Positions 52,960-61,617 of a DNA stretch of 64,000 nucleotides are shown here, in pieces. Under the pieces are notes generated by a model. That model saw only the letters and a program-made list of their open reading frames with translations, did not search any database and was not told the origin of the DNA. This stretch comes from JAENVT01 sp963773085 (GTDB lineage: Bacteria > Actinomycetota > Acidimicrobiia > Acidimicrobiales > Ilumatobacteraceae), in assembly GCA_963773085.1 (NCBI GenBank), contig CAVYZS010000001.1, positions 1 through 64,000 of the forward strand, given 5' to 3'. The stretch's first letter is position 1. The number at the start of each line of letters is the position of its first letter. The position numbers and the translations under genes were made by a program.

Positions 52960-53688
52960 GTGAAGCCAGTGACGCAGCCCCTCGTCGCCGCGCCGCTGAT
53001 CCTTCGCGCCGGCGGTGTCGTCGCCCGGGTGCGGCCATGGGCGTTCGAGCCCGGCGTGGCTCATTTGGTGCTGTACAACCAGAGCCGGCTGCCGACGCCG
53101 TCCGACATCACATGCTGGATCGGAGAGTTGCGTCTCGCCGGTTACGACACCATCCGCACCGGTGCCCTGGGGGCACAGGCGGGCGCCCGGTTCGAACGGC
53201 TCGGGTTCGAGGTCGTTCAGAGTTTGGTGCTCCTCGAGCAGACGGCCATCAGTTCGGCCACCACCTCCTCATCGGGCACGGTGCGTCTGGTCATCGAGGA
53301 CGACAGCGAGGCGAGCCGGGTGGATGTGGCCGCGTTCGGTCCGGGGTGGTGCATCGATCGTGTCGGGCTCGCCGACGTCCGTTCGGCTACTCCCCGCCAC
53401 CGGGCACGCTGCGTGCGGGTCGGCGACGAGATCGTCGCCTACTCCATTTCCGGCCGTGACGGCAGGAGCGGATACATCCAGCGGCTGGCTGTCTCACCCG
53501 CCCACCAACAACGAGGCCACGGAGCGGTACTGGTCAGCGACGCGTTGCGCTGGATGGCGCGATGGCGCGTCCAGCGTGCCCTGGTCAACACCCACATCGG
53601 TAACGAGGCCGCGCTGGCGTTGTACCACCGCTTCGGCTTCTCGGAGCTCAACGACCGACTCCGTGTCTTCGAACGGCGGATCGAGTGA
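52960..53688 (+). CDS. GNAT-family acetyltransferase
   Basis: 242 residues from GTG 52960. The C-terminal half is a GNAT domain: YIQRLAVSPAHQQRGHGAVL (acetyl-CoA loop), then ALVNTHIGNEAALALYHRFG. The N-terminal half (about residues 40-95) looks like a second, degenerate GNAT-like unit. It sits where mutT4 lies in Mycobacterium. Stop overlaps the next gene by GTGA. Confidence 0.85.
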   Translation: MKPVTQPLVAAPLILRAGGVVARVRPWAFEPGVAHLVLYNQSRLPTPSDITCWIGELRLAGYDTIRTGALGAQAGARFERLGFEVVQSLVLLEQTAISSATTSSSGTVRLVIEDDSEASRVDVAAFGPGWCIDRVGLADVRSATPRHRARCVRVGDEIVAYSISGRDGRSGYIQRLAVSPAHQQRGHGAVLVSDALRWMARWRVQRALVNTHIGNEAALALYHRFGFSELNDRLRVFERRIE

Positions 53689-55706
53689 TTCGACGCCGAG
53701 GAGCGCTCGCCCTGCTCGTCTTCATCTACGCATCGTTCGCTGTTCTGCAACCTGCACGTGTCGACGCCGCGACTGGCGATCTGCAGTTGATCTCGCAGAA
53801 CTTCAACGTTGCCGCGGACGGTTCGCTGACGGCCACGGTCGCGCTGCCGGCCGAGCTCGCCGACATCGACCTATCGACAGCGCTGCTCGCCGTGACGGTC
53901 TACGAACGAGTCGACAAACGCGAAGACCTCGTTCAGATCATGACCGGCGCACTGTCGCGTCCGGACGACACCGTGGCGATCTCACCTGCGTGCTGCGCCG
54001 GGCCGGAGCCCGGTCAACTCACGGTCTCGATACCGTTCGAGGTCGCCGAGGTGCTCCCCGATGCTTTGAGCATTCCGCGTGCGGGCCTCTATCCGGTGAC
54101 GATCGCGATGCAGCGCGACGGTCAGGTCCTGTCGAGGATCCTGACGTTCGTGAACCGGCTGCCGGCCGCCGACGAAGCCGCCGAAACCGAGGCGATGTCC
54201 GTCGCCGTGGCGATCGGCACACACAGCACGATCCACATCGACAGCAAGGGAACCAAGAGCCTCGATTCATCGGCGGTCGAGGAGGGAACCGCTCTGGCCG
54301 ACGCTCTCGACGCACTCGACGTCAGCAAGTTCCCGTCAACTGTTCGAATCGGCCCGGCCGTCCTGGCCGGTCTCCAGCAACTCGATCAGACCTTGTTCAC
54401 CCGATTGATCGCCTCGCTGCAACTTCATCAGGTCGTCGCCGAGCCCGAATGGCCGCTCGACCGATCCGCTGCTGCATCTGCCGGGCAGGACTCGTTGTAC
54501 ACCTCGTGGCTGCGCAACGGTCAGGATCGACTCGTCGGTCTCGGTCTCGGTCCGGCCCTCATCAGCAGATCGACGATCTTGGTCGATGAACCGATCGGTG
54601 CGGAAGGCGCCACTCTGAGCCGCAACCTCGGCGCCGGACTGATGGTCATGGCACCGGACATCTACGACCAACTCGACGGCACCATCGCGGACTTCAGCGA
54701 CTACACCGGCGAACTGGTTCCGGCCCAACTCCCCAACGACACCGTCTTCGACATCGCGGTCGTGGACCACAAGATCTCCGACATGCTCATCCATCCACAG
54801 GCGACCACCGAGCAAACCAAGATCTACGCGGTGGCCGAGCTGCTGGCTCTGCGACAAGGCATCGAGATCTCCGGAGCCAGCGTGCAGCGACACTCCGTCG
54901 TCATTGCAGAACCGGATCTCGGCGTGCCTGATGCCGCGTTGCTCGGATCGATCGCGGCGTTGATCGCCGACACCCCCGGACTGACACCCGCGACGCTCGA
55001 CGACGTCGCCGTGCGAACCGACCGGCTGCTCATCGAGGGCGAGGACCGGCCCGTGACCCTTCCGTCGCTCGACGGTGACGAACTGGAGCAGAGGGTGTTC
55101 AAACAGGCGGTGCTGAACAACGACATCGACGCCGCCGCGTCGATGCTGCCCGACGACGACGAGCGACCGAGTGACTGGCGGGAACTTTCGAACCTGCTGC
55201 CGACGACTGCACTCGACGATGCCGACGCGGACGCCATGATCGCCACCGTGGAGTCGGAGGTCGAGGCGATCAAGGCTGCCGTACAGATGCCCTCCGCGTA
55301 CACGGTCAACCTGGCCGGGCGACGCAGCACGGTGCGGGTGCGATTCGTGAACACGGCCGACGTCCCGCTGAAGATCAAGGTCCAGTTGACATCACCTTCC
55401 GGCAAGCTCGTGTTCGCCAACAATCCGGAGCCCGAGGTGCTCCCACCGGGCGTGCCGTCCAATGTCGACGTCGAGGTCGTGGCCCGCTCCAACGGAACCT
55501 CCGGTGTGTCACTCGACGTGTCCACCCCCAACGATGTTCCCCTCGGTGACACCGTGCCGTTGAAGTTCAGGGTCAACGCCCTCGGTGTCGGCAACGTCAT
55601 GACCACAGCGTTGTTCGGACTGGTGCTGTTGTGGTGGCTTCACCACATGCGATCGACATGGCGAAAGCGTCGGCAGCATTCGCCAGCTACCCTGCCTGCC
55701 TCGTGA
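53685..55706 (+). CDS. DUF6049 family exported membrane protein
   Basis: 673 residues. Signal peptide at the start (LALLVFIYASFAVLQPARVDA, about residues 8-28), a large extracytoplasmic part with Ig-like ends (AGRRSTVRVRFVNTADVPLK, then VPLGDTVPLKFRV), and a C-terminal transmembrane helix (VMTTALFGLVLLWWLHHM) with a basic tail. Orthologous by position to Mycobacterium Rv3909, probably a cell-envelope assembly factor. GTG overlaps the GNAT stop; its own stop overlaps degV by GTGA. Confidence 0.88.
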   Translation: MIRRRGALALLVFIYASFAVLQPARVDAATGDLQLISQNFNVAADGSLTATVALPAELADIDLSTALLAVTVYERVDKREDLVQIMTGALSRPDDTVAISPACCAGPEPGQLTVSIPFEVAEVLPDALSIPRAGLYPVTIAMQRDGQVLSRILTFVNRLPAADEAAETEAMSVAVAIGTHSTIHIDSKGTKSLDSSAVEEGTALADALDALDVSKFPSTVRIGPAVLAGLQQLDQTLFTRLIASLQLHQVVAEPEWPLDRSAAASAGQDSLYTSWLRNGQDRLVGLGLGPALISRSTILVDEPIGAEGATLSRNLGAGLMVMAPDIYDQLDGTIADFSDYTGELVPAQLPNDTVFDIAVVDHKISDMLIHPQATTEQTKIYAVAELLALRQGIEISGASVQRHSVVIAEPDLGVPDAALLGSIAALIADTPGLTPATLDDVAVRTDRLLIEGEDRPVTLPSLDGDELEQRVFKQAVLNNDIDAAASMLPDDDERPSDWRELSNLLPTTALDDADADAMIATVESEVEAIKAAVQMPSAYTVNLAGRRSTVRVRFVNTADVPLKIKVQLTSPSGKLVFANNPEPEVLPPGVPSNVDVEVVARSNGTSGVSLDVSTPNDVPLGDTVPLKFRVNALGVGNVMTTALFGLVLLWWLHHMRSTWRKRRQHSPATLPAS

Positions 55707-56548
55707 GCACCAATCGCGTCCGCATCGTCACCGACTCGGCCTGCGATCTCCCTCAGTCCGTCGCCGACGAGCTGGGGATCGAGATCGTTCCGCTGACCAT
55801 ACGCATCGACGGCCACGAGTACGTCGACCGTCGAGACCTGACCCCCGCCGAGTTCTGGGCCAAGTGTGCGGCCTCGCCGACACTGCCCGAGACGGCGGCG
55901 CCGTCGCCCGGCCAGTTCGAGCAGACCTATCGACAACTGGCCGACGACGGCGCCACCAGTGTGGTGACCATCTCGCTCAGCGGCGCTCTCTCGGCCACCA
56001 TGCAGGCCGCGGAGCTGGCGGCACGTTCGGTCGCCGAGGTCATTCCGGTGACCGTCGTCGACAGCCGATCGGTCACGTTGGGTCTCGGCGCGATCGCGGC
56101 CGAATGTGCTCGGTTGGCGGCCGCCGGGGATGGGCCCGACGAGATCGCTGCACATGCTCGCGACCTGGCCGACCGCACTCACGTGTGGGGAGCGCTCGAC
56201 ACCCTCGACAACCTCAAGAAGGGCGGCCGCATCGGCGGCGCCAAAGCGTTGTTGGCCTCGGCGTTGGCGATCAAGCCGATCATCGAGGTACGCGACGGCA
56301 AGGTCGAGCAGGGCGGCAAGCAGCGCACCCGCAGCAAGGCCTTGGCATTCCTGGTCGACAAGGTAGCCGCGGTCGATGCGCTCGATCGGGTCTACGTCGC
56401 GCACGCCGATTGCCGAGACGTCGATCAATTCGTCGAGATGCTGCGCCCCCACGTTGCCGGTGAGATCATCGTCGGCGACATCGGGCCCGTGGTCGGCTCG
56501 CACGCCGGGCGAGGCACCATGGGGGTCGCCTTCTTCGCTCCTCGCTGA
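55703..56548 (+). CDS. DegV family fatty-acid-binding protein
   Basis: 281 residues from GTG 55703. RIVTDSACDLPQSVADELGI, then IEIVPLTIRIDG opens it; TISLSGALSATMQAAELAA and LDTLDNLKKGGRIGGAKALL are the lipid-binding loop motifs. DegV proteins bind fatty acids and in some bacteria (FakB) present them to a kinase for phospholipid synthesis; no fakA is seen here. It occupies the place where murJ is usually found between DUF6049 and the kinase or sigma genes. Confidence 0.93.
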   Translation: MSTNRVRIVTDSACDLPQSVADELGIEIVPLTIRIDGHEYVDRRDLTPAEFWAKCAASPTLPETAAPSPGQFEQTYRQLADDGATSVVTISLSGALSATMQAAELAARSVAEVIPVTVVDSRSVTLGLGAIAAECARLAAAGDGPDEIAAHARDLADRTHVWGALDTLDNLKKGGRIGGAKALLASALAIKPIIEVRDGKVEQGGKQRTRSKALAFLVDKVAAVDALDRVYVAHADCRDVDQFVEMLRPHVAGEIIVGDIGPVVGSHAGRGTMGVAFFAPR

Positions 56549-56597
56549 CCTATGCCCGGTTTCCTCGGCCGTTCGCCACTAGCGTTCGAGGGCGGAC

Positions 56598-58301
56598 ATG
56601 TCAGCAACGATTCCTGGCGCGGCCAGCCCTCAACCGATCTCAGCCACAATCCTCGCCCAGCGTTACCAGCTGGAGCGTCGACTCGCGCAAGGCGGGATGG
56701 CAGAGGTGTGGTTGGCAACCGATCTGGCGCTGACGCGACAGGTTGCCGTGAAGCTGTTGAAGCCGGCGCTGGCAGCTGATCCGGTCGTCGCCGAACGCTT
56801 CCGCCGCGAAGCGATCGCCGTCGCCCAGTTGAGCCACCCGAACATCGTTGCCGTGTACGACGCCATCGAAGACACCACTGGCAGCAGCCGGCGCCTCGCC
56901 GTCGTGATGCAACTCATCAACGGCAAGAGCTTGCGACAACTGCTCGACGAGCAACGCCGGTTGAGCCCTGACCTGACCATCCACATCGGCTCGTGTGTCG
57001 CCGCGGCGCTCGACGCTGCGCACCGCGCCGGGCTGGTGCACCGCGACGTGAAGCCGGGCAACATCTTGATCACGCCCGACGGGCGCGTGCTGCTGACCGA
57101 CTTCGGGATCGCCAAGGGCCTCGGCGCCACGGGCGACGACCTCACCAGCGCGAACGTGATGATGGGCACCGCCAAGTACCTGTCACCCGAGCAGGTCCGC
57201 GGCAAGAAGTTGGACGGACGCGCCGATCTCTACTCGCTCGGCCTCGTGCTCTACGAGTGTCTCGCCGGACGAGTGCCGTTCCTCGGCGAGACAGACACCG
57301 ACACGGCATTGGCGCGACTCAACCGCGATCCAACCGACCTTGCTCGGTTGCGTCCGACCTTGCCGTACGGTCTTGCCGAGTTGATCCACCGCCTGCTTGC
57401 CCGGCGCCCGATGGATCGCTACGCGACCGGCTCGGAGGTCCGCGCCGCACTCACCAAGATCGCCAATCGAACTGCCGATCCGACCTCGGCCACACCTCCG
57501 GAGGGGGCCCCCAACGGCATCTCGACGGCCGAGCATGCTGCTATCGCCGGGTCGCAGCCGGGCACCATAGGTGGGTATCGACCGATAACGCGGAGTGGTC
57601 ACCCGGTCGGCCCAGCGCAGCGCGGAGACCGCACTCCGACCAGCACGACCAGACCGCGCCAACACCCGAATCGCACGTTCGAGCACCGCCGCGGACCATC
57701 GTCGATCCTCGTCGGTGGTCTGCTGGCGGCCGCGCTCGTGCTCGGTGGCTTGCTGTGGACCACGCTGCGCGACGACACGCCCGACAGCGGGTTCGCGGCA
57801 CCGCCGACCGTCTTGCCAACCAGCTCGATTGCCGCCCCGATCGCTCCTTCATCGAAGATCGTCCAGGTCACGACCTACGATCCAGAAGGAGACGACGGTC
57901 AGGAGAACGACAACCTCGTGTCGCTGGCCATCGACGGCGACCCGGCCACGATCTGGTCGACGTTGTGCTACGGCTCGCGGACCCTCGGTGGCAAGCAGGG
58001 TGTCGGCGTCGTCGCCGATCTCGGCACCCCTGCGATGGGCACGTTCACGGCGTCAATCGCCAGCGCGCCATATCAGATCCAGATCCTGATCGCCCCCGAC
58101 GGCACGATCCCCGCCCAGATAGCCGACTGGGGTTCGCCGCTCAAACGGGCAACCGGCGCCGACCCCGAAGCGGTCACCGTGTCGATCAGCAAGCCGACGC
58201 GTTACGTGCTGGTGCTCTTCAAGCAGCTCGCCAAGACTCCGGAGTGCACCAAGAACCCATACCGCGGGGACATCTCGGAGATGCGCTTCGTCGCCAGTTG
58301 A
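56598..58301 (+). CDS. Transmembrane Ser/Thr protein kinase with extracytoplasmic sensor-like domain
   Basis: 567 residues. The kinase domain (about 20-285) is complete: Gly loop LAQGGMAEVWLA, Lys in VAVKLLKP, HRDVKPGNILI, DFGIAKGL and GTAKYLSPEQV. A Pro/Thr-rich juxtamembrane stretch and one helix (ILVGGLLAAALVLGGLLWT, near 372) follow. The outer domain (IDGDPATIWSTLCYGS) resembles a discoidin-like fold. In Mycobacterium the same kinase-like and outer domains are fused to MurJ (Rv3910) but the kinase is inactive; here MurJ is absent and the kinase looks active. The stop overlaps the sigma-factor start (TTGA). Confidence 0.9.
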   Translation: MSATIPGAASPQPISATILAQRYQLERRLAQGGMAEVWLATDLALTRQVAVKLLKPALAADPVVAERFRREAIAVAQLSHPNIVAVYDAIEDTTGSSRRLAVVMQLINGKSLRQLLDEQRRLSPDLTIHIGSCVAAALDAAHRAGLVHRDVKPGNILITPDGRVLLTDFGIAKGLGATGDDLTSANVMMGTAKYLSPEQVRGKKLDGRADLYSLGLVLYECLAGRVPFLGETDTDTALARLNRDPTDLARLRPTLPYGLAELIHRLLARRPMDRYATGSEVRAALTKIANRTADPTSATPPEGAPNGISTAEHAAIAGSQPGTIGGYRPITRSGHPVGPAQRGDRTPTSTTRPRQHPNRTFEHRRGPSSILVGGLLAAALVLGGLLWTTLRDDTPDSGFAAPPTVLPTSSIAAPIAPSSKIVQVTTYDPEGDDGQENDNLVSLAIDGDPATIWSTLCYGSRTLGGKQGVGVVADLGTPAMGTFTASIASAPYQIQILIAPDGTIPAQIADWGSPLKRATGADPEAVTVSISKPTRYVLVLFKQLAKTPECTKNPYRGDISEMRFVAS

Positions 58302-58933
58302 CGGACAGTAGTCTCGCCGCCATCGCAACACAGCTCGCCGACCACGAGCTGGTGACTGCAGCCCAGGGGGGAGACCGTGGGGCACTCGACCAGCTACTCC
58401 GTCGTCACTACGACCGCGTCCATGCCGTCTGCCGGCGAATCACCGGCCACGACGCCGACGCCGCCGACGCAACACAGGAAGCAATGATCTCGATCGTACG
58501 CAACCTCGACCGATTCGACGGTCATTCGTCCTTCGGTACCTGGGCGTACCGCATCGCCACGAATGCCAGCGTCGACGAGTTGCGTCGACGCAAGCGCCGC
58601 GGTGTTCCGATCAGCGACGACGAGGACCATCACCACACGGAGCTCGCCGACCCCGATGGTGACCGGCGGATCGAAGCCGTCGGTGATCACATGGCCCTCG
58701 ACAGTGCGCTCCGAAACCTCAGCGACGAGTACCGCCTGCCGGTGGTGCTCCGTGATGTAGCCGACCTCGACTACGCAGAAATCGCGGCCGTTCTCGACAT
58801 CCCGCCCGGCACCGTGAGGAGCAGGATCGCCAGGGGGCGGTCAGCGCTGGCCAAGGTCCTGGCGCCACGAACCGAGAACGAGCAGACCGGGAACCAACCG
58901 ACCGATCCCGAGCGTCCAAGCAGGGCACCATGA
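58298..58933 (+). CDS. ECF-type RNA polymerase sigma factor (SigM-like)
   Basis: About 211 residues. Region 2 is DQLLRRHYDRVHAVCRRITG, then DADAADATQEAMISIVRNLD and FGTWAYRIATNASVDELRRR; region 4 is LPVVLRDVADLDYAEIAAVL, then PPGTVRSRIARGR. TTG 58298 overlaps the kinase stop (TTGA), matching the overlap style of the cluster; no better ATG/GTG is at the right distance. Probably controls envelope or oxidative stress genes, like SigM in Mycobacterium (Rv3911). Confidence 0.92.
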   Translation: MTDSSLAAIATQLADHELVTAAQGGDRGALDQLLRRHYDRVHAVCRRITGHDADAADATQEAMISIVRNLDRFDGHSSFGTWAYRIATNASVDELRRRKRRGVPISDDEDHHHTELADPDGDRRIEAVGDHMALDSALRNLSDEYRLPVVLRDVADLDYAEIAAVLDIPPGTVRSRIARGRSALAKVLAPRTENEQTGNQPTDPERPSRAP

Positions 58934-59829
58934 ACAACGACGAACTGCCGATGCGCGCCGAAACGGCCAGCGCTTATGTCGACGGTGAGCTCGACGCGGC
59001 CGAACGCAGTAGGGCAACTGCTGATCCCGAGACCATGGCCTTGGCCGAGTCGTTCGTGCAGGTTCGTGCGGCGTTGGCCGACGTCGCGCCGGCTGCCGAC
59101 GACACGAGATCGTCTGCCATCGCCGCAGCGCTCGCCGAGTTCGACGCCCGCGGCACGGCAGCGCCGGTCGCGGCTGCTGCCGTGGCCACGGTCACGCCGC
59201 TGAAGGCCCGCCGCATGCGAACGTACCGGCTGCTGTCGGGAGTTGCGGCCGCGGTAGTGATCGGTGTTGTCGCGGTCGCCGCCCTCAACTCGACCGGAGA
59301 CGACACCGATTCGTTCTCGGCCACCGAAGCATCCGTCGCGGCCGATGCATCGACCGTCGAGTCAGCAGAGCAGCCGGTATTGAAGGCCGCCGAGACCGAA
59401 GCTGCATCCACCGAGACCACGGCTGACGTGCCTGCGGCCGGTTCGGCCGCCGACAGTGCGGCGTCCGCTGTCCCGGCAGTCGACAGCCGCGAGGCCTTGG
59501 CCCAGTATGCCGCCGACAACAGCGACGCCGGGGGCAGTACGTCCGCAGCACCGGCGGCAACCACCGCAGCGGCTGCGGCGACGGCAGCGCCGGCAGCGAC
59601 GGCGGCAACCGCTGCGCCGGAGGCAACCGACGCAGTACGGACGGTCCCCGCGGCCACTCCTGTCGTCGCCTACCAGACGCCGTCGTGTCTGCCCCCGAAC
59701 GAAGTCATTCTCGGGGCCATCACGGTCTTGGGCACCCCTGCATTCGCTGTGCGCGATACCTCCACCGGCATGGTGCGGGCCATCGACGCGGCCAATTGCC
59801 GGGTCTTCTTCTCGGTCGACGGCCCGTAG
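58930..59829 (+). CDS. Putative anti-sigma factor, Ala/Thr-rich
   Basis: 299 residues. The N-terminus (TASAYVDGELDAAERSRATA) matches the anti-sigma start, then one membrane helix (LLSGVAAAVVIGVVAVAALN, near 105-125), an Ala/Thr/Glu-rich extracytoplasmic region, and a conserved C-terminal piece with two cysteines (TPSCLPPNEVILGAITVLGT, then CRVFF). The His-Cys-Cys zinc motif of ZAS anti-sigma factors is absent. ATG overlaps the sigma stop (ATGA), so it is the likely membrane restraint on that sigma factor. Confidence 0.8.
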   Translation: MNNDELPMRAETASAYVDGELDAAERSRATADPETMALAESFVQVRAALADVAPAADDTRSSAIAAALAEFDARGTAAPVAAAAVATVTPLKARRMRTYRLLSGVAAAVVIGVVAVAALNSTGDDTDSFSATEASVAADASTVESAEQPVLKAAETEAASTETTADVPAAGSAADSAASAVPAVDSREALAQYAADNSDAGGSTSAAPAATTAAAAATAAPAATAATAAPEATDAVRTVPAATPVVAYQTPSCLPPNEVILGAITVLGTPAFAVRDTSTGMVRAIDAANCRVFFSVDGP

Positions 59830-59876
59830 TCCGTCGAGGGTCCGGCTCGGTGCCGCACCACAGTAGGCTCGATGTC

Positions 59877-60203
59877 ATGCCGGGTAATCCACTCACCGAT
59901 CCCAACTGGGCAGCAGGCCTCGCCGACCTCATCGATGGCTACGTCGGCAAGATACGCACCACAGTCACCGACCGAGCCGTGTACGCCGTGCGTGGCGTCG
60001 TGTTCGGCATCGTCATCGCCATCGCGGCCCCGGTCACCTTCGCCTTCCTGTTGATCTTCATCACCAAGCTCGTGCAGAGCATCGTCAGCATCTGGACCGA
60101 TCACGATTCGTCGATCTGGATTTCGTACATGATCATCGGTGTGTTGCTGTTGATCGGTGGCTCGGTGGCGATGCGCAAGCGTTTCGCCCTCGAGGAAGCA
60201 TGA
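59877..60203 (+). CDS. Small two-helix membrane protein of the trxB cluster
   Basis: 108 residues. Two helices (VRGVVFGIVIAIAAPVTFAF, then LLIFITKLVQ; WISYMIIGVLLLIGGSVAM) joined by a short loop, resembling phage-holin-superfamily membrane proteins of unknown role. The ATG is at 59877. Its stop overlaps the trxB ATG (ATGA), so it is co-translated with thioredoxin reductase. Confidence 0.75.
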   Translation: MPGNPLTDPNWAAGLADLIDGYVGKIRTTVTDRAVYAVRGVVFGIVIAIAAPVTFAFLLIFITKLVQSIVSIWTDHDSSIWISYMIIGVLLLIGGSVAMRKRFALEEA

Positions 60204-61141
60204 GTCACCAACACGTCGTCATCATCGGATCTGGTCCCGCCGGTCTCACCGCCGCGATCTACGCGGCCCGCGCCAACCTCCATCCCCTCGTCATCGAGGG
60301 TGAACCGTCCAGCACCTCCGATCAGCCCGGCGGGCAGCTGATGTTGACCACCGATGTCGAGAACTATCCGGGTTTCCCCGACGGCATCATGGGCCCCGAG
60401 CTCATGCTCAAGTTTCGCGAGCAAGCGTCGAGGTTCGGCGCCGAGTTCCTCACCGAGAAGGTCACCGCCGTCGACTTCAGCGAGCGACCGTTCAAGATCA
60501 TGGTGCGCGATCGCACGTTCACCGCCGACGCAGTGATCGTCTCCACCGGTGCGCAAAGCCTGATGCTGGGGCTCGAGGCCGAGTCCCGGCTGTTGGGCTA
60601 TGGCCTGTCGACGTGCGCAACGTGCGACGGTTTCTTCTTCCGGGGTCAAGAGATCGCCGTCGCCGGCGGTGGCGACAGCGCCGTGGAAGAGGCCACGTTC
60701 CTCACGAAGTTCGCGTCCAAGGTCATCATGATCCACCGCCGCGACACGTTGCGGGCCTCCAAGATCATGCAGGATCGGGCGCTCAGCAACCCGAAGATCG
60801 AGATCATGTGGAACACCGTCGTCGACGACCTGGTCGGCGAGACGAAGCTGGAAGGTGCGGTCGTCCGCAACGTGGTCACGGGCGAGGTCTCCACGTTGCC
60901 GGTCACCGGCTTGTTCGTAGCGATCGGTCATCGTCCCAACACCGATCTGTTCAAGGGTCTTCTCGACATGGAGGACAACGGTTACCTCGTCACCCAGCCG
61001 GGCTCGTCGCACACCAACATCCCTGGCGTCTTCGCCTGCGGCGACGTCCAGGATCACACCTACCGCCAGGCGATCACGGCGGCCGGCTCGGGTTGCATGG
61101 CGGCGATCGACTGCGAACGCTGGCTCGAGTCCAGCTCCTAG
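60200..61141 (+). CDS. trxB: Thioredoxin reductase
   Basis: 313 residues. FAD motif VVIIGSGPAGLTAAIYAARA, the active-site disulfide CATC in STCATCDGFFF near residue 138, NADPH motif AVAGGGDSAVEEATFL, and the final FAD segment GVFACGDVQDHTYRQAITA. It reduces thioredoxin with NADPH. Coupled to the upstream membrane protein by ATGA; trxA follows after 137 bases, which include two tandem copies of GACCAGGCACC (61142-61164). Confidence 0.97.
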   Translation: MSHQHVVIIGSGPAGLTAAIYAARANLHPLVIEGEPSSTSDQPGGQLMLTTDVENYPGFPDGIMGPELMLKFREQASRFGAEFLTEKVTAVDFSERPFKIMVRDRTFTADAVIVSTGAQSLMLGLEAESRLLGYGLSTCATCDGFFFRGQEIAVAGGGDSAVEEATFLTKFASKVIMIHRRDTLRASKIMQDRALSNPKIEIMWNTVVDDLVGETKLEGAVVRNVVTGEVSTLPVTGLFVAIGHRPNTDLFKGLLDMEDNGYLVTQPGSSHTNIPGVFACGDVQDHTYRQAITAAGSGCMAAIDCERWLESSS

Positions 61142-61278
61142 ACCAGGCACCGAGACCAGGCACCTGAATCGGACGACGGTGGGCGCCGTGCCGACAGTCA
61201 CGAGCGCCTGGGGAATGCTTGTCGCGGCGCTGTCGTTCACTGCGGATAGCATCACGATTCCAATCGAAAGGACCCGCC

Positions 61279-61617
61279 ATGACCGCTGGCATCGTCACTC
61301 TTACCACTTCCACGTTCGACGAGACCGTGGCCGCGGCCGACAAGCCGGTCATCGTCGATTTCTGGGCCGAGTGGTGTGGTCCCTGCAAGATGATCGCCCC
61401 GATCCTCGGCGAAATTGCCGCTGAGCAGGGAGATCACCTGACGATCGCCAAGCTCAATGTCGACGAGAACCCCGAGATCGCCATGCGATTCAACGTGATG
61501 AGCATTCCAACGCTGTTGATCTTCGATGGTGGTGAGGTTCGCAAGCGCCTCGTCGGCGCCAAGGGCAAGGGTCAACTGCTGCAGGAGCTCAACGAATTTC
61601 TGCCTACTTCCCGCTGA
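61279..61617 (+). CDS. trxA: Thioredoxin
   Basis: 112 residues. DFWAEWCGPCKMIAPIL holds the redox pair Cys-Gly-Pro-Cys near residues 33-36; the cis-Pro is in MSIPTLLIFDGG. ATG 61279 has AAAGGA upstream. It is the electron donor for ribonucleotide reductase, methionine sulfoxide reductase and others. Its TGA is embedded in CTGA, where the CwlM-like gene appears to begin. Confidence 0.97.
   Translation: MTAGIVTLTTSTFDETVAAADKPVIVDFWAEWCGPCKMIAPILGEIAAEQGDHLTIAKLNVDENPEIAMRFNVMSIPTLLIFDGGEVRKRLVGAKGKGQLLQELNEFLPTSR

Noticed and set aside
59500..59640. Tandem repeat array in the Ala/Thr-rich part of the anti-sigma gene
   Set aside because: The bases repeat only as a by-product of Ala/Thr codons; there is no fixed unit, so it is low-complexity protein, not a CRISPR or satellite.
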